Position numbers and translations under genes: made by a program. From Mangrovicoccus sp049603835 (GTDB lineage: Bacteria > Pseudomonadota > Alphaproteobacteria > Rhodobacterales > Rhodobacteraceae): DNA of 64,000 nucleotides. This document shows positions 1 through 8,704 of this stretch, piece by piece. The DNA is taken from NCBI GenBank assembly GCA_049603835.1, contig JBMYSZ010000011.1:41382-105381 (forward strand), given 5' to 3'. Positions within the stretch are counted from its first letter, which is position 1. Every line of letters begins with the position of its first letter. The notes under the pieces are model-generated. The model saw only the letters and a list, made by a program, of their open reading frames with translations. It ran no database searches and was not told the DNA's origin.

Positions 1-424
1 CCGCCGCCTGAACTTCGGCCAATTTCGCTTGCAACGCTTCGATTTCAGCGGCCTGCGAATGCATGGCTTCGGCAACACGGTTGGGGCGTTCATTGAACCC
101 GGCCATAGTCAGCCATTTCACATCCAAGAACTGCGCCGCGCCAAAGCCGACCACAGCCGCCAATGCCCCGCCAAACACGGTGGAGAACACGCCGCCATGA
201 TGGATATGCTTTTCTTCGACTGCCGGTGCTTCGGGCGCGGCGGGCTCTTCGGCCACCTCTTCCTCGGCGGTGTCTTCGACGATCACGGCATCTTCGATTG
301 CGGTGTCGGTGTCAGCGCCCGCTTCCGCTGGGGTCGCGGTCCCCTGCTCCGTCGAGTCCTGGGACTCGCCCAGATCTTCGCGTTTATCTTCCGTACTCAA
401 AACCGACGTCCTCTCCCTGGCCAT
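1..424 (-). CDS. Mitofilin-like (COG4223-type) inner membrane protein, N-terminal part only
   Basis: This gene runs off the left edge; about 141 N-terminal residues are present. The ATG at 424 opens a long acidic Ala/Glu/Pro-rich stretch (residues 1-70). A single hydrophobic segment follows (about 76-97, rich in Gly and Ala), then the start of a heptad-like region with Glu, Leu and Ala typical of a coiled coil. This architecture, and its position just downstream of hemD on the same strand, fits the mitofilin-like proteins that follow hemD in Rhodobacterales. The family is thought to shape or anchor membranes; that role is inference here. The C-terminal domain lies outside the window, so the call cannot be confirmed. 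Confidence 0.7.
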   Translation of the reverse strand, partial: MARERTSVLSTEDKREDLGESQDSTEQGTATPAEAGADTDTAIEDAVIVEDTAEEEVAEEPAAPEAPAVEEKHIHHGGVFSTVFGGALAAVVGFGAAQFLDVKWLTMAGFNERPNRVAEAMHSQAAEIEALQAKLAEVQAA

Positions 425-475
425 TTGTGCGACAGGCTTAGCCTGTGGCCACCTTAGCTTGGCCCCCCGCTCGGC

Positions 476-1186
476 TCAAGAACGCAAGCCATTCTGGAAA
501 GTTGCAAGGCAATCCAAAACAGCATCCGCATCAGGGCGAGAAGCCACATGTATCTGGGCGCCACTCTGCACAGACAAGGCCTTGGCAACAGCAGGGCTGA
601 TTGCCGCAAGGCAGAGCTTTGCGCGGGCTTTTTTCAACTCTGGGTGAAGCAAAGCGGCGCTGCGGGGTGAAAATACGGGAATCAGCAACGGCTGAGATTG
701 CGCCAAGGCATCTAAGGCGGTTTTGCTTAGCTTTTGGGCAGTCTGGTCATAGACGATTTGCGACCGGATCGAGACCCCAGCTTGGGCCAGGTTTTGCGCG
801 ATATCCCCGGCCTGATGCGCCCCTCGCAAATGGCATAGCCGCTGGCCACCCGCTTTACGGCGCAAAAGCGCAATCAAATCTTCCGCCGCGCCATCCGCTG
901 AAATAGCATGCAGACCGACTTGCTCTGCCGCCCGCGCGGTTTTGCGACCGACGCAATAGGCGGGCATGCCCTGGGGCCAGCCATGGGTCGGTGCTTGAAT
1001 AAGCCCGCTGGCCGAGCTTAGCACCAGCGCATCACAAGCGCTAAGATCCGGCGGGGGGCCTTGGGGCGTAATCTCTAAAATTGGCGATACTATCACCGGT
1101 CGCGGACCCAGCCGCTCTAGCGCTTGTGCGGCAAAGGCTTGGGACCGGGCCAATGGGCGGGTCAAGAGCAGCGGGGCAGGGTCCAT
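476..1186 (-). CDS. hemD: Uroporphyrinogen-III synthase
   Basis: The 236-residue cytoplasmic protein should close and isomerise hydroxymethylbilane to uroporphyrinogen III in tetrapyrrole synthesis. Its N-terminus, with LLLTRP followed by a Ser and an Ala-rich helix, is typical of HemD, as are the alternating alpha/beta segments and the late SPRSA motif where substrate binds. The start at 1186 gives the usual family length; the reading frame stays open further upstream but would overlap tsaD. It diverges from tsaD with about 60 bp between the start codons, so both promoters must lie in that short gap or inside the genes. The mitofilin-like gene follows after about 50 bp and is probably co-transcribed. 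Confidence 0.88.
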   Translation of the reverse strand: MDPAPLLLTRPLARSQAFAAQALERLGPRPVIVSPILEITPQGPPPDLSACDALVLSSASGLIQAPTHGWPQGMPAYCVGRKTARAAEQVGLHAISADGAAEDLIALLRRKAGGQRLCHLRGAHQAGDIAQNLAQAGVSIRSQIVYDQTAQKLSKTALDALAQSQPLLIPVFSPRSAALLHPELKKARAKLCLAAISPAVAKALSVQSGAQIHVASRPDADAVLDCLATFQNGLRS

Positions 1187-1246
1187 GATGCAGATGCGGG
1201 GTCGGGATAACTTGTGACGGGCCAGCAGCGATGCTAGCGGGGCTTT

Positions 1247-2353
1247 ATGGATCAAACAACCGCTTCGATTATAGCTTTGGGCCTGGAAAGCAGCTGCGAT
1301 GACACGGCGGCGGCAGTGCTGCGCGCTACGCCAGGTCAACCGCCCGAGATTTTGTCCAATATTGTGATGGGGCAGGAAAATTTGCATGCTGCCTTTGGCG
1401 GGGTCGTGCCGGAAATCGCTGCCCGCGCCCATGCGGAGAAAATCGATCTGGCGGTAGAGCAGGCCTTGGCGGAGGCGCAAATTGGCCTGCCCGATCTGTC
1501 AATGATCGCGGTGACGGCCGGGCCGGGGCTTATTGGTGGTGTCTTGGCGGGGGTCATGTGCGCGAAGGGACTGGCCTTGGGAACCGGGCATCCGCTGATC
1601 GGGGTCAATCATCTGGCAGGCCACGCACTGACCCCACGTCTGACCGATCAGCTGGCCTTTCCCTATCTGATGTTGCTGGTGTCGGGTGGTCATTGCCAAA
1701 TTCTGCTGGTGGAGGGGCCGACCTCCTTCACGCGGCTGGGTGGCACGATCGATGATGCGCCGGGCGAGGCTTTCGACAAAACCGCAAAGCTATTGGGGCT
1801 GCCTCAGCCTGGAGGCCCGTCGGTTGAGGCAGAGGCGCGGCTTGGTGACCCGAAACGGTTCAAATTTCCGCGCCCGCTTTTGGATCGGCCTGGCTGCGAT
1901 ATGAGCTTTTCGGGCCTGAAAACAGCACTTTTGCGTGCGCGCGATGCCTGTGTCGAGGAGCATGGCGGTTTGCGAAAGCAAGATCGCGCAGATCTATGCG
2001 CCGGGTTTCAACAGGCCGTGGCCGATGTTTTGGCGGAAAAAACCCGGCGGGCGTTAGAGCTGTGCCAAGGTAATGGCCAAGATAAAAGCCTGACTGCCTT
2101 TGCGGTTGCGGGTGGCGTTGCGGCGAACCAGACCTTGCGCGGTGCGCTGGAACAAGTGGCCGGGGATCTGCCTTTTTGTGCGCCGCCTCTGAAACTTTGC
2201 ACCGATAATGGCGCGATGATCGCTTGGGCCGGGATTGAACGTTTCCGCTTGGGCCATCGCGACGGAATGGATCTAGCCGCGCGGCCCCGCTGGCCCTTGG
2301 ATCAGGCAAGCCCTGCTTTGCTCGGCTCTGGCAAGAAAGGCCCCAAAGCATGA
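1247..2353 (+). CDS. tsaD: tRNA N6-adenosine threonylcarbamoyltransferase
   Basis: TsaD transfers the threonylcarbamoyl group to A37 of ANN-decoding tRNAs. The 368-residue chain shows the ASKHA-fold signature near the N-terminus (GLESSCDDTAAAV), the metal-binding His pair H122 and H126 in VNHLAGHA, the LLVSGGH phosphate-loop motif near residue 145, and the AVAGGVAAN motif near 285. Length and motif order match the bacterial family (formerly Gcp/YgjD). It starts a plus-strand run and overlaps gpsA by four bases (ATGA), which implies translational coupling. Divergence from hemD is common in Rhodobacterales. Confidence 0.96.
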   Translation: MDQTTASIIALGLESSCDDTAAAVLRATPGQPPEILSNIVMGQENLHAAFGGVVPEIAARAHAEKIDLAVEQALAEAQIGLPDLSMIAVTAGPGLIGGVLAGVMCAKGLALGTGHPLIGVNHLAGHALTPRLTDQLAFPYLMLLVSGGHCQILLVEGPTSFTRLGGTIDDAPGEAFDKTAKLLGLPQPGGPSVEAEARLGDPKRFKFPRPLLDRPGCDMSFSGLKTALLRARDACVEEHGGLRKQDRADLCAGFQQAVADVLAEKTRRALELCQGNGQDKSLTAFAVAGGVAANQTLRGALEQVAGDLPFCAPPLKLCTDNGAMIAWAGIERFRLGHRDGMDLAARPRWPLDQASPALLGSGKKGPKA

Positions 2354-3312
2354 TCGGTGTGATGGGCGCTGGCGCTTTTGGCACGGCTCTCGCGGTGAGC
2401 TTGGCCCAGGCAGGGCGTGAAATTCGCCTTTGGGGGCGCGACGCGGCGGCCATGGCGCAGATGCAATCTGGCCGCGAAAACGCTGCGCGCTTGCCGGGGG
2501 TCACTTTGCCCGAAAATCTACACCCCGTGGCCGATGCGGATCTGCTGGCCGAGGCCGAGGTCATTTTGCTGGCCGTCCCGACCCAGAAATTGGCGGATCT
2601 TTTGCGGATCTATCGCGGTTTGCTGAATGGCAAAACCCTGGTGGCTTGTAATAAAGGTATCGATACGAAGACTTTAGAAGGCCCCTCCGCGCTGATCGGG
2701 CAATATTGTAGCCTGTCGCATCCGGCGGTTTTGACCGGGCCAAGCTTTGCCGCTGATATCGCACGGGGTCGGCCCACCGCCTTGACCTTGGCTTATGCCT
2801 GGTCCGATGCCACCCGCCTGCAAACGCAGCTTTCGACGCCTAATCTGCGGCTCTATCTAACTGATGACCTGATCGGCGCTGAGCTGGGCGGCGCGTTGAA
2901 GAACGTCACGGCTATTGCCTGCGGTGCCGCCATGGGGGCGGGGCTGGGCGAAAGCGCGCGGGCGGCTGTGATGACGCGCGGCTATGCGGAAATGCAGCGC
3001 CTGGCGCTTAGCCAAGGGGCGCGGCCGGAAACTTTGGGCGGGCTTTCGGGCTTTGGCGATCTGGCGCTGACCTGCACCTCGGACGGGTCGCGCAATTACC
3101 GCTATGGTTATGCTCTTGGCTCCGGCGCGCCGCTACCCCAGGGAAAAACCGTCGAAGGCATTCACACGGCCACCGCCATGGCACGTTTGGCGACAAAACG
3201 CGGGATCGAGATGCCGCTTTGCCAGCTTGTGGCCGATCTTGTGGCCGGTCATATATCGGTAGACCAAGCGGTGAACGAAGCTTTGTCCCGCCCATTGACC
3301 AAGGAGGCCTAA
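2350..3312 (+). CDS. gpsA: Glycerol-3-phosphate dehydrogenase [NAD(P)+]
   Basis: This cytoplasmic enzyme reduces dihydroxyacetone phosphate to sn-glycerol 3-phosphate for phospholipid synthesis. The Rossmann motif GAGAFGTALA is at the extreme N-terminus, the LTGPSFA segment is near residue 130, and the catalytic Lys lies in GGALKNVTAIACG near residue 183, followed by GLSGFGDLALTC. At 320 residues it is full length. The ATG overlaps the tsaD stop. A YciI-family gene follows four bases after the stop codon, so the run tsaD-gpsA-yciI-EVE is most likely one operon. Confidence 0.96.
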   Translation: MIGVMGAGAFGTALAVSLAQAGREIRLWGRDAAAMAQMQSGRENAARLPGVTLPENLHPVADADLLAEAEVILLAVPTQKLADLLRIYRGLLNGKTLVACNKGIDTKTLEGPSALIGQYCSLSHPAVLTGPSFAADIARGRPTALTLAYAWSDATRLQTQLSTPNLRLYLTDDLIGAELGGALKNVTAIACGAAMGAGLGESARAAVMTRGYAEMQRLALSQGARPETLGGLSGFGDLALTCTSDGSRNYRYGYALGSGAPLPQGKTVEGIHTATAMARLATKRGIEMPLCQLVADLVAGHISVDQAVNEALSRPLTKEA

Positions 3313-3316
3313 GCCT

Positions 3317-3589
3317 ATGCTCTATACCCTGATTTGCCTGGACAAACCCGGCGCGCTGGAAATTCGCAAAGCCAATCGCGAGGCGCATCTTGCCTATATC
3401 AACGACACCGGAGTGGTAGAGCAGGCCGGCCCGTTTCTGGATGATGAAGGCGCGATGATCGGGTCTTTGGTCGTGCTGAAGGTCGAAACCCAAGAGGCCG
3501 CGCAAGACTGGGCCAATGGCGACCCCTATGCAAAAGCCGGTCTGTTTGACAGCGTGCAAATCATGCCCTGGAAACGGGTCATCGGCTAA
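3317..3589 (+). CDS. YciI-family protein
   Basis: The 90-residue protein has the compact ferredoxin-like layout of the YciI/DGPF family. It shows an N-terminal strand (MLYTLICLDKPGA), an R-x-x-H-L-x-Y segment around residue 25 that carries the conserved His, and the late DPYAKAGLF motif that gives the family its DPF-type signature. YciI proteins are related to dehydrochlorinases; the reaction of most members is unknown and none is claimed here. It sits four bases after gpsA and its TAA stop overlaps the ATG of the next gene by one base. Confidence 0.87.
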   Translation: MLYTLICLDKPGALEIRKANREAHLAYINDTGVVEQAGPFLDDEGAMIGSLVVLKVETQEAAQDWANGDPYAKAGLFDSVQIMPWKRVIG

Positions 3590-4017
3590 TGCGCTATTGG
3601 CTGTTCAAATCCGAACCCTCGACCTGGTCTTGGGATGACCAACAGGCCAAAGGCGATGCGGGCGAGGAATGGGACGGCGTGCGTAATTACCAAGCGCGGA
3701 ATTTCATGCGCGATATGGCGCTGGGCGATCGCGGCTTTTTCTATCATTCGCAAAAAGAAAAGGCGGTTGTCGGGCTGGTGGAGATCTGTGCCGAAAGCCA
3801 TCCCGATAGCAGCACCGATGACGAAAGATGGGACTGCGTTGATATCAAGGCGTTGGCGCCGCTGCCCAATCCGGTGACGCTGGACATGATCAAAGCCGAA
3901 CCGCAGTTGGCCGAGATGGTCTTGGTCAAAAATAGTCGCCTATCTGTGCAGCCGGTCAGCGCCGAGGAATGGGCGCTGATCTGCAAAATGGGCGGTTTGG
4001 ACGAGGATTTGGCCTGA
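3589..4017 (+). CDS. EVE-domain protein
   Basis: The 142-residue protein opens with MRYWLFKSEPSTWSWDD, the signature start of EVE-domain (thymocyte nuclear protein 1-like) proteins. It also has the G-V-R-N-Y-Q-A-R-N motif near residue 32 and the GFFYHSQ segment near residue 49. EVE domains share the PUA-like fold that binds modified bases; the bacterial housekeeping members are of unknown exact role. A nucleic-acid function fits its position at the end of the operon containing tsaD. Start and previous stop are fused as TAATG. Confidence 0.92.
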   Translation: MRYWLFKSEPSTWSWDDQQAKGDAGEEWDGVRNYQARNFMRDMALGDRGFFYHSQKEKAVVGLVEICAESHPDSSTDDERWDCVDIKALAPLPNPVTLDMIKAEPQLAEMVLVKNSRLSVQPVSAEEWALICKMGGLDEDLA

Positions 4018-4062
4018 TTTCACCGGGCTCGCCTTGGGTAAAGTGCAAGTAAGGGGTGCATT

Positions 4063-4446
4063 ATGGAAATTGGGGGCGTTTTGATCGCTGCAACCACGGC
4101 CTGGATCTTTGGCGCGCTGTGGTATGCGCTTTGGGGCGGGCGCTGGATGGCGGCGGCTGGTCTAGCCGAAGACCAGCTAAGCGCGAAAAACCCGTTGCCT
4201 TTTGTGGTCAGTTTTCTGGCGGCTGTCTTAGTGGCGGGCATGATGCGCCATATCTTTGCGGCCTCCGGGGTCGAAGGTCTGCTGCCGGGGGCGCTTAGCG
4301 GGCTTGGCCTGGGTCTGTTTATCACTGCGCCCTGGTTGGTGACCAATTATGTTTTTGCTAATCGCTCTTTCGATCTGATGTGGATTGATGGCGGCTATGC
4401 GGTTGGGGGCAGTACCGCTATGGGCGCGGTTTTGGTGTCGATCTAG
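4063..4446 (+). CDS. DUF1761-family membrane protein
   Basis: The 127-residue protein is almost wholly hydrophobic, with about four transmembrane helices (roughly 4-25, 45-65, 72-95 and 105-125). The pattern of an N-terminal helix ending in W-Y followed by LWGGRWM, and the closing helix after LMWIDGGY, match the DUF1761 family, whose function is unknown. AAGGGG lies about eight bases before the ATG. It follows the EVE gene by 45 bp and may be the last gene of the tsaD operon. A hairpin 50 bp downstream could end transcription. Confidence 0.82.
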   Translation: MEIGGVLIAATTAWIFGALWYALWGGRWMAAAGLAEDQLSAKNPLPFVVSFLAAVLVAGMMRHIFAASGVEGLLPGALSGLGLGLFITAPWLVTNYVFANRSFDLMWIDGGYAVGGSTAMGAVLVSI

Positions 4447-4493
4447 CCCGCTTGTCATTCGAGCCTTGCGGCGAAACTTGCCGCGAAAAAGGT

Positions 4494-4530
4494 GAGGGCC
4501 CTGATGGCGAAACGCACTGTCAGAGCCCTC
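4494..4530. terminator. Candidate terminator hairpin after the tsaD-DUF1761 run
   Basis: An 11-bp stem with one mismatch (GAGGGCCCTGA pairing with TCAGAGCCCTC) encloses a 15-base loop and is followed by CTTTCC. The remainder of the gap, 4531-4804, is A/T-rich towards 4640-4690 and shows no gene. It separates the plus-strand run from the convergent DUF808 gene. Confidence 0.5.
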
Positions 4531-4804
4531 TTTCCACCCCAAAAGGTACCCCTTACCCCAGGTAGAAACCCGAAGGGGACTTCAGGCCTTGTTGATCAAG
4601 ATACAGGTTTTCTAGGCGAAACTAAATCGAGAAGTATCTAAACCCCCCGCAAATAAATTTTCGTATTAGAAACCAGTGTTTACAAAACAGCGAAATGGAC
4701 TTTGCAGTTTTAGGGCATAGGCTGGCAAATTCTGGATCGGCGACTCACCTTTCTGAGTGCGCCATTTTGACAGGATTTCCGAGCTGGCGACGGAGATGTG
4801 GCGG

Positions 4805-5749
4805 CTAATGCTGCCCACCGCGAAACCGATTGATCAGCGGCACCAAGGCTAGGCCAATGACCAAACCTACCAAAGCCGAAATCAAAGCGCCGACTGTCCA
4901 AGCCAAGGCGCCTTCGGCAAAGTAAAGCGCGTGGCCTGCGGCATGGGCGATATCGTGAATGGACTCGGCCGGGTCATGCCAGCCTAGCACCTCCGCCCCA
5001 TGGATCAGAATACCACCGCCAACCCAAAGCATTGCAATCATGCCGATTTTTGCCAATGCGAATAGAATGAAAGGCATGGCTTTTACCAGGAAATGCCCCA
5101 GCTTTTGCACAAGCGGCTGCCCCTCTTTGCCCGCCAAATGCACGCCTAGATCATCGGCTTTGACGATCAATGCCACGGCGCCGTAAACCCCTGCAGTGAT
5201 GGCCACCGCGACCACGGCCAGCACAATGGCTTGTTCCCAAAGCGGTGAGTCCGGGATCGTGGAAAGGGCAATCGCCATGATTTCGGCCGAGAGGATCAAA
5301 TCAGTTTGCACTGCGCTTTTGACCCGGATCGCCTCTAGCTCTTCGGGGGTGGTTGCCTTGGGTTCTGTACCCTCGGCGCCCTCGGCTTTGGGTTTGTGAA
5401 AAAGTTCCAAAACCTTTTCAGCGCCCTCATAGCAGAGGAAAAAACCACCCAGCATTAGAATCGGTGTAATGGCCCAAGGCGCAATAACGCTGAGCAACAA
5501 GGCGCCGGGCAACAGAATCACTAATTTGTTGAAGATGGAGCCCTTAGCGATTTTCGCCACTATCGGCACTTCGCGAGCGGGTGACAGACCCATCACATAG
5601 CGCGGGGTGACAGCCGCATCATCGATCACAACCCCAGCGGCTTTGCTACCAGCTTTCGCAGTCATTCCGGCCACATCATCGACAGAGGTCGCCGCGACTT
5701 TGGCAATAGCGGCGACATCGTCAAGCAGGGCGAGCAAACCGGAACTCAT
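4805..5749 (-). CDS. DUF808-family (YedI-like) membrane protein
   Basis: The 314-residue protein begins SSGLLALLDDVAAIAK, the characteristic start of DUF808 proteins such as E. coli YedI, and keeps the DDAAV and long hydrophobic segments of that family. Hydrophobic stretches lie near residues 75-115, 170-215, 235-255 and 285-305. Function is unknown. The ATG at 5749 is chosen over the in-frame GTG at 5758 because AGAGGTG lies a proper distance before it. The gene stands alone downstream of ahcY, with the ahcY terminator between them. Confidence 0.88.
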   Translation of the reverse strand: MSSGLLALLDDVAAIAKVAATSVDDVAGMTAKAGSKAAGVVIDDAAVTPRYVMGLSPAREVPIVAKIAKGSIFNKLVILLPGALLLSVIAPWAITPILMLGGFFLCYEGAEKVLELFHKPKAEGAEGTEPKATTPEELEAIRVKSAVQTDLILSAEIMAIALSTIPDSPLWEQAIVLAVVAVAITAGVYGAVALIVKADDLGVHLAGKEGQPLVQKLGHFLVKAMPFILFALAKIGMIAMLWVGGGILIHGAEVLGWHDPAESIHDIAHAAGHALYFAEGALAWTVGALISALVGLVIGLALVPLINRFRGGQH

Positions 5750-5790
5750 AAGGGGCACCTCTGGGGTATTGGGCAGGCTCTCATATAAGA

Positions 5791-5817
5791 AGACCCCCGC
5801 CGATGGGACAGGGGTCT
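5791..5817 (-). terminator. Terminator hairpin downstream of ahcY
   Basis: Read on the minus strand, AGACCCC and GGGGTCT form a 7-bp perfect stem around a 13-base loop, followed by TCTTATAT. It begins 37 bases after the ahcY stop. Confidence 0.55.
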
Positions 5818-5854
5818 AACGAAATTCTCTGGGTTTTGTTCCGCGAGCGGCAGC

Positions 5855-7246
5855 TTAGTAGCGGTAATGTTCCGGCTTATAAGGGCCTTCGACAGTTACG
5901 CCGATATAATCGGCCTGCTCGGTGCTAAGCTGAGACAGCTTCGCGCCAACCTTTGCCAGATGCAGCGCGGCGACTTTTTCGTCCAGTTTCTTAGGCAGAA
6001 CATAGACTTCGTTTTTATAGGCATCGCCACGGGTGAAAAGCTCGATCTGCGCTAGAACCTGATTGGTGAAAGACGCGGACATCACGAAGGACGGGTGCCC
6101 CGTCGCATTGCCGAGATTGAGCAAACGACCCTCAGACAGCAGGATGATCCGGTTGCCCGACGGCATTTCGATCATATCCACTTGATCTTTGATATTGGTC
6201 CATTTGTGGTTTTTCAGGCTCGCAACCTGAATTTCATTGTCGAAATGGCCGATATTGCCGACAATCGCCATATCCTTCATCTCGCGCATATGCTCGATGC
6301 GGATGATGTCTTTGTTGCCGGTGGTAGTGATAAAGATATCAGCGTCTAGGCTGTCTTCGAGCGTTACAACCTCAAACCCGTCCATCGCCGCTTGCAGGGC
6401 GCAGATCGGGTCGATTTCGGTGACTTTCACCCGCGCGCCCGCACCGCTCAGCGAAGCGGCCGAGCCTTTGCCCACATCGCCATAACCGCAGACAACCGCA
6501 ACTTTACCGGCCATCATCGTGTCAGTGGCGCGGCGGATGCCATCAACCAGGCTCTCTTTACAGCCATATTTATTGTCGAATTTCGACTTGGTGACGCTGT
6601 CATTCACATTAATCGCCGGGAAGGGCAGATGGCCCTTTTCCATCATCTGATACAGACGATGCACGCCGGTGGTGGTTTCTTCGGTCACGCCTTGGATCGC
6701 GTGGCGCTGCTGGACGAACCAACCAGGATTTGCCGCCATACGTTTTTTGATCTGGGCGAACAAAGCGACTTCTTCTTCAGAGGTCGGGGTTTCGATCAGA
6801 TCGGTTTCGCCTTCCTCAACGCGGGCGCCCATCAGGATATAGAGGGTCGCGTCACCGCCATCATCGAGGATCATATTGCAGGTGCCATCCGCGAAATCGA
6901 AGATCTTGTCGCAATAATCCCAGTATTCTTCCAGGGTTTCGCCTTTGATCGCGAAAACCGGAACACCGCTGGCAGCGATCGCGGCGGCGGCATGGTCTTG
7001 GGTCGAGAAGATGTTGCAGGACGCCCAACGCACATCCGCGCCCAGGGCAACCAATGTCTCGATCAAAACAGCGGTTTGAATGGTCATATGCAGCGAGCCG
7101 GCGATGCGCGCGCCTTTCAGCGGTTTGCTGTCGCCATATTCTTCGCGAATGGCCATCAGGCCTGGCATTTCAGTTTCCGCGATGTCCAGCTCTTTGCGGC
7201 CAAATTCGGCGAGGGCGATGTCTTTGACAATATAATCGGTGGACAT
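5855..7246 (-). CDS. ahcY: Adenosylhomocysteinase (S-adenosylhomocysteine hydrolase)
   Basis: The 463-residue cytoplasmic enzyme splits S-adenosylhomocysteine into adenosine and homocysteine and so relieves product inhibition of methyltransferases. Visible hallmarks are the substrate-binding LHMTIQTAVLIETL near residue 50, NDSVTKSKFDNKYGC, the NAD-binding GYGDVGKGSA, the ITTTGNKDI segment, and the conserved C-terminal KPEHYRY. The ATG at 7246 is preceded by AGGAA; an in-frame upstream ATG lacks family support. It is monocistronic, ended by a hairpin. Its leader contains a perfect 15-bp hairpin close to the start, described separately. Confidence 0.97.
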   Translation of the reverse strand: MSTDYIVKDIALAEFGRKELDIAETEMPGLMAIREEYGDSKPLKGARIAGSLHMTIQTAVLIETLVALGADVRWASCNIFSTQDHAAAAIAASGVPVFAIKGETLEEYWDYCDKIFDFADGTCNMILDDGGDATLYILMGARVEEGETDLIETPTSEEEVALFAQIKKRMAANPGWFVQQRHAIQGVTEETTTGVHRLYQMMEKGHLPFPAINVNDSVTKSKFDNKYGCKESLVDGIRRATDTMMAGKVAVVCGYGDVGKGSAASLSGAGARVKVTEIDPICALQAAMDGFEVVTLEDSLDADIFITTTGNKDIIRIEHMREMKDMAIVGNIGHFDNEIQVASLKNHKWTNIKDQVDMIEMPSGNRIILLSEGRLLNLGNATGHPSFVMSASFTNQVLAQIELFTRGDAYKNEVYVLPKKLDEKVAALHLAKVGAKLSQLSTEQADYIGVTVEGPYKPEHYRY

Positions 7247-7273
7247 ATCGGTTCCTATGTATTGAGTCCGGCT

Positions 7274-7288
7274 TTGGGAGTGTCCCAA
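7274..7288 (-). promoter_or_regulatory. Small perfect hairpin in the ahcY leader
   Basis: TTGGGA and TCCCAA form a 6-bp stem with a 3-base loop, 28-42 bases before the ahcY start codon. The leader does not match what I know of the SAH or SAM/SAH riboswitch cores, so only the structure is reported. Confidence 0.3.
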
Positions 7289-7409
7289 TCATGAACCCGT
7301 CTTAGCTGCAAGGTGCCTTTGTGCCTCGGTTAGGGGGGAGTTTCGGCGATTTGCATATTTTTTGACGGGTTTCATATAAGTTTAGGCATAAGGGCCGCAT
7401 AACAAGGCT

Positions 7410-8141
7410 ATGTTTGCTCTGTCTCAAAATGAATTCGTCATTGCCCAAAATTGTTACGGTCGGTTTGCCATTCCCAAAAGCTTCGTCCATCGCGAAGTGC
7501 CGCAGATTTTGCTTGCTGGGGAAGTTTACGAACCGCAAACACTGAAATTGCTGTGCCAATTGGTGGCGCAGGGGGATGTGATCACAGGTGGGGCGTTTAT
7601 CGGGGATTTCTTCCCGGCGCTTTGCGCGGCCTTGCCCGAAGATCACCGGATTTGGAGCTTTGAACCAAATCCAGAAAGCTATGCCGCCGCGCTGGATACC
7701 ATGGCATTGAACCGGATCGGTGCGGAACAATTGACTATGGGCGCTTTTGCGGTCGGGGCGATGCGGGGGCAGGTCATGCTTCAAACCCATCGGTTTCGCA
7801 ATAAGACGCCCCTCGCAGCGGCGGCGCGTTTGGTGCCACGTCCGATCCAAGTGGAATGCGGGCTATCCGTTGAAATGACCCGCCTAGAGGATTGGGTTGA
7901 CCCCGAACGCCGTATCGCAGCGCTGCATTTGGATGTGGAGGGCGCGGAAATTGATGCTTTGACCGGGGCTGCGGCTTTGATCCGCAAATGGTCCCCGGTG
8001 ATCATCCTAGAGGCGCGGCGCCCGGCGCATCGGCAAGCCCAACTATCGCATTTGCGTCAGCTGGCGCCTGAAGCGGGATATCGCTTGGCCGAGCGGCTGG
8101 AAGGCAACGCGGTTTATCGGTCGACGGCGGATACGGCTTAG
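7410..8141 (+). CDS. FkbM-family methyltransferase
   Basis: The 243-residue protein has a Rossmann-like SAM-binding core. GGAFIGDFFPAL near residue 60 matches motif I, WSFEPNPESY near 83 matches motif II, and LHLDVEGAEIDALTGA near 172 is the strongly conserved FkbM signature. FkbM proteins O-methylate sugars or small molecules; the substrate here is unknown. The ATG follows AAGGCT. Its own promoter should lie in the 163-bp gap shared with divergent ahcY. Physical linkage to ahcY, which recycles the SAH that methyltransferases release, is suggestive only. Confidence 0.85.
   Translation: MFALSQNEFVIAQNCYGRFAIPKSFVHREVPQILLAGEVYEPQTLKLLCQLVAQGDVITGGAFIGDFFPALCAALPEDHRIWSFEPNPESYAAALDTMALNRIGAEQLTMGAFAVGAMRGQVMLQTHRFRNKTPLAAAARLVPRPIQVECGLSVEMTRLEDWVDPERRIAALHLDVEGAEIDALTGAAALIRKWSPVIILEARRPAHRQAQLSHLRQLAPEAGYRLAERLEGNAVYRSTADTA
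7577..7586. repeat. TGTGATCACA word
   Basis: Copy 1 of 15, in the FkbM gene; read as Val-Ile-Thr in GDVITGG. Confidence 0.9.
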
Positions 8142-8145
8142 GGCG

Positions 8146-8430
8146 TCATTCCGCCAGTAAGGCCAGCACTTCTGATTGCACAGTGCGGCGCTGCCAGTCC
8201 CAGCCTTTGCTAAGGATACAAGACTGGCCCTTCGCGTCATAACTGACCAGCGCCCATAGCCCGTTTTCCTCACTGGCCCAAATTTCGGTGGTCGCGGTCG
8301 CAGCCGAAGCCACAGGCTGCGCGCCATACCAATCGATCAAGGCGGCTTCCATTTCATCGCTGGACATACAAACCGCCTGGGCCATCCCGGCGGTGAGTGA
8401 CAGAGCTAGAACCAAGGCAAAATGTTTCAT
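8146..8430 (-). CDS. Small secreted protein, unknown function
   Basis: The 94-residue protein has a clear Sec signal peptide (Lys-His start, hydrophobic core to about residue 16, cleavage after AQA) and a mature part of about 75 residues. Two Cys residues (one just after cleavage, one near residue 70) could form a periplasmic disulfide. The middle has the pattern E-I-W-x-S-E-x-x-G-x-W-x-L-V-S-Y, seen in small periplasmic proteins of Rhodobacterales often given unreliable database names. No function is claimed. It converges on the FkbM gene, with stop codons four bases apart. Confidence 0.7.
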   Translation of the reverse strand: MKHFALVLALSLTAGMAQAVCMSSDEMEAALIDWYGAQPVASAATATTEIWASEENGLWALVSYDAKGQSCILSKGWDWQRRTVQSEVLALLAE

Positions 8431-8704
8431 CAGGTCCTCCTATCTACCCAACGTTAAGCCACCCGGAAAAGTTCCCTTAGGCGAATAATTTCGTATAGAA
8501 ATATCGCATTTGCTAGGTCAGTGATTCATGCCGTATGGATTTCCCGCCTTCCTCCTTGGCGGTCGCTCAAAGTGTTAATGGCGATTCCTTAACGACTCTT
8601 TGTACGCCTTGGCGGAAATCGGGTGGTTAGGGAATTTACTTGGCCGTTGAGAGGCTCTAGCAATGGGTCCTGCAGTAGATTTCAGAACATAATCAGGAGC
8701 GAAG
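8431..8704. other. Divergent intergenic region without a gene
   Basis: These 274 bp separate the small secreted protein from the HD-domain gene. They contain one inverted repeat, GTTAA and TTAAC ten bases apart (8574-8593), and an AGGAG box just before the gene at 8705. No convincing sigma-70 promoter could be fixed by eye. Confidence 0.4.

Noticed and set aside
4580..4800. A small gene in the gap before the DUF808 gene
   Set aside because: Only short frames with no ribosome-binding site or hydrophobic or domain-like pattern.
6392..7294. A 300-codon plus-strand frame opposite ahcY
   Set aside because: Shadow of a highly conserved enzyme; no start signal or recognisable domain.
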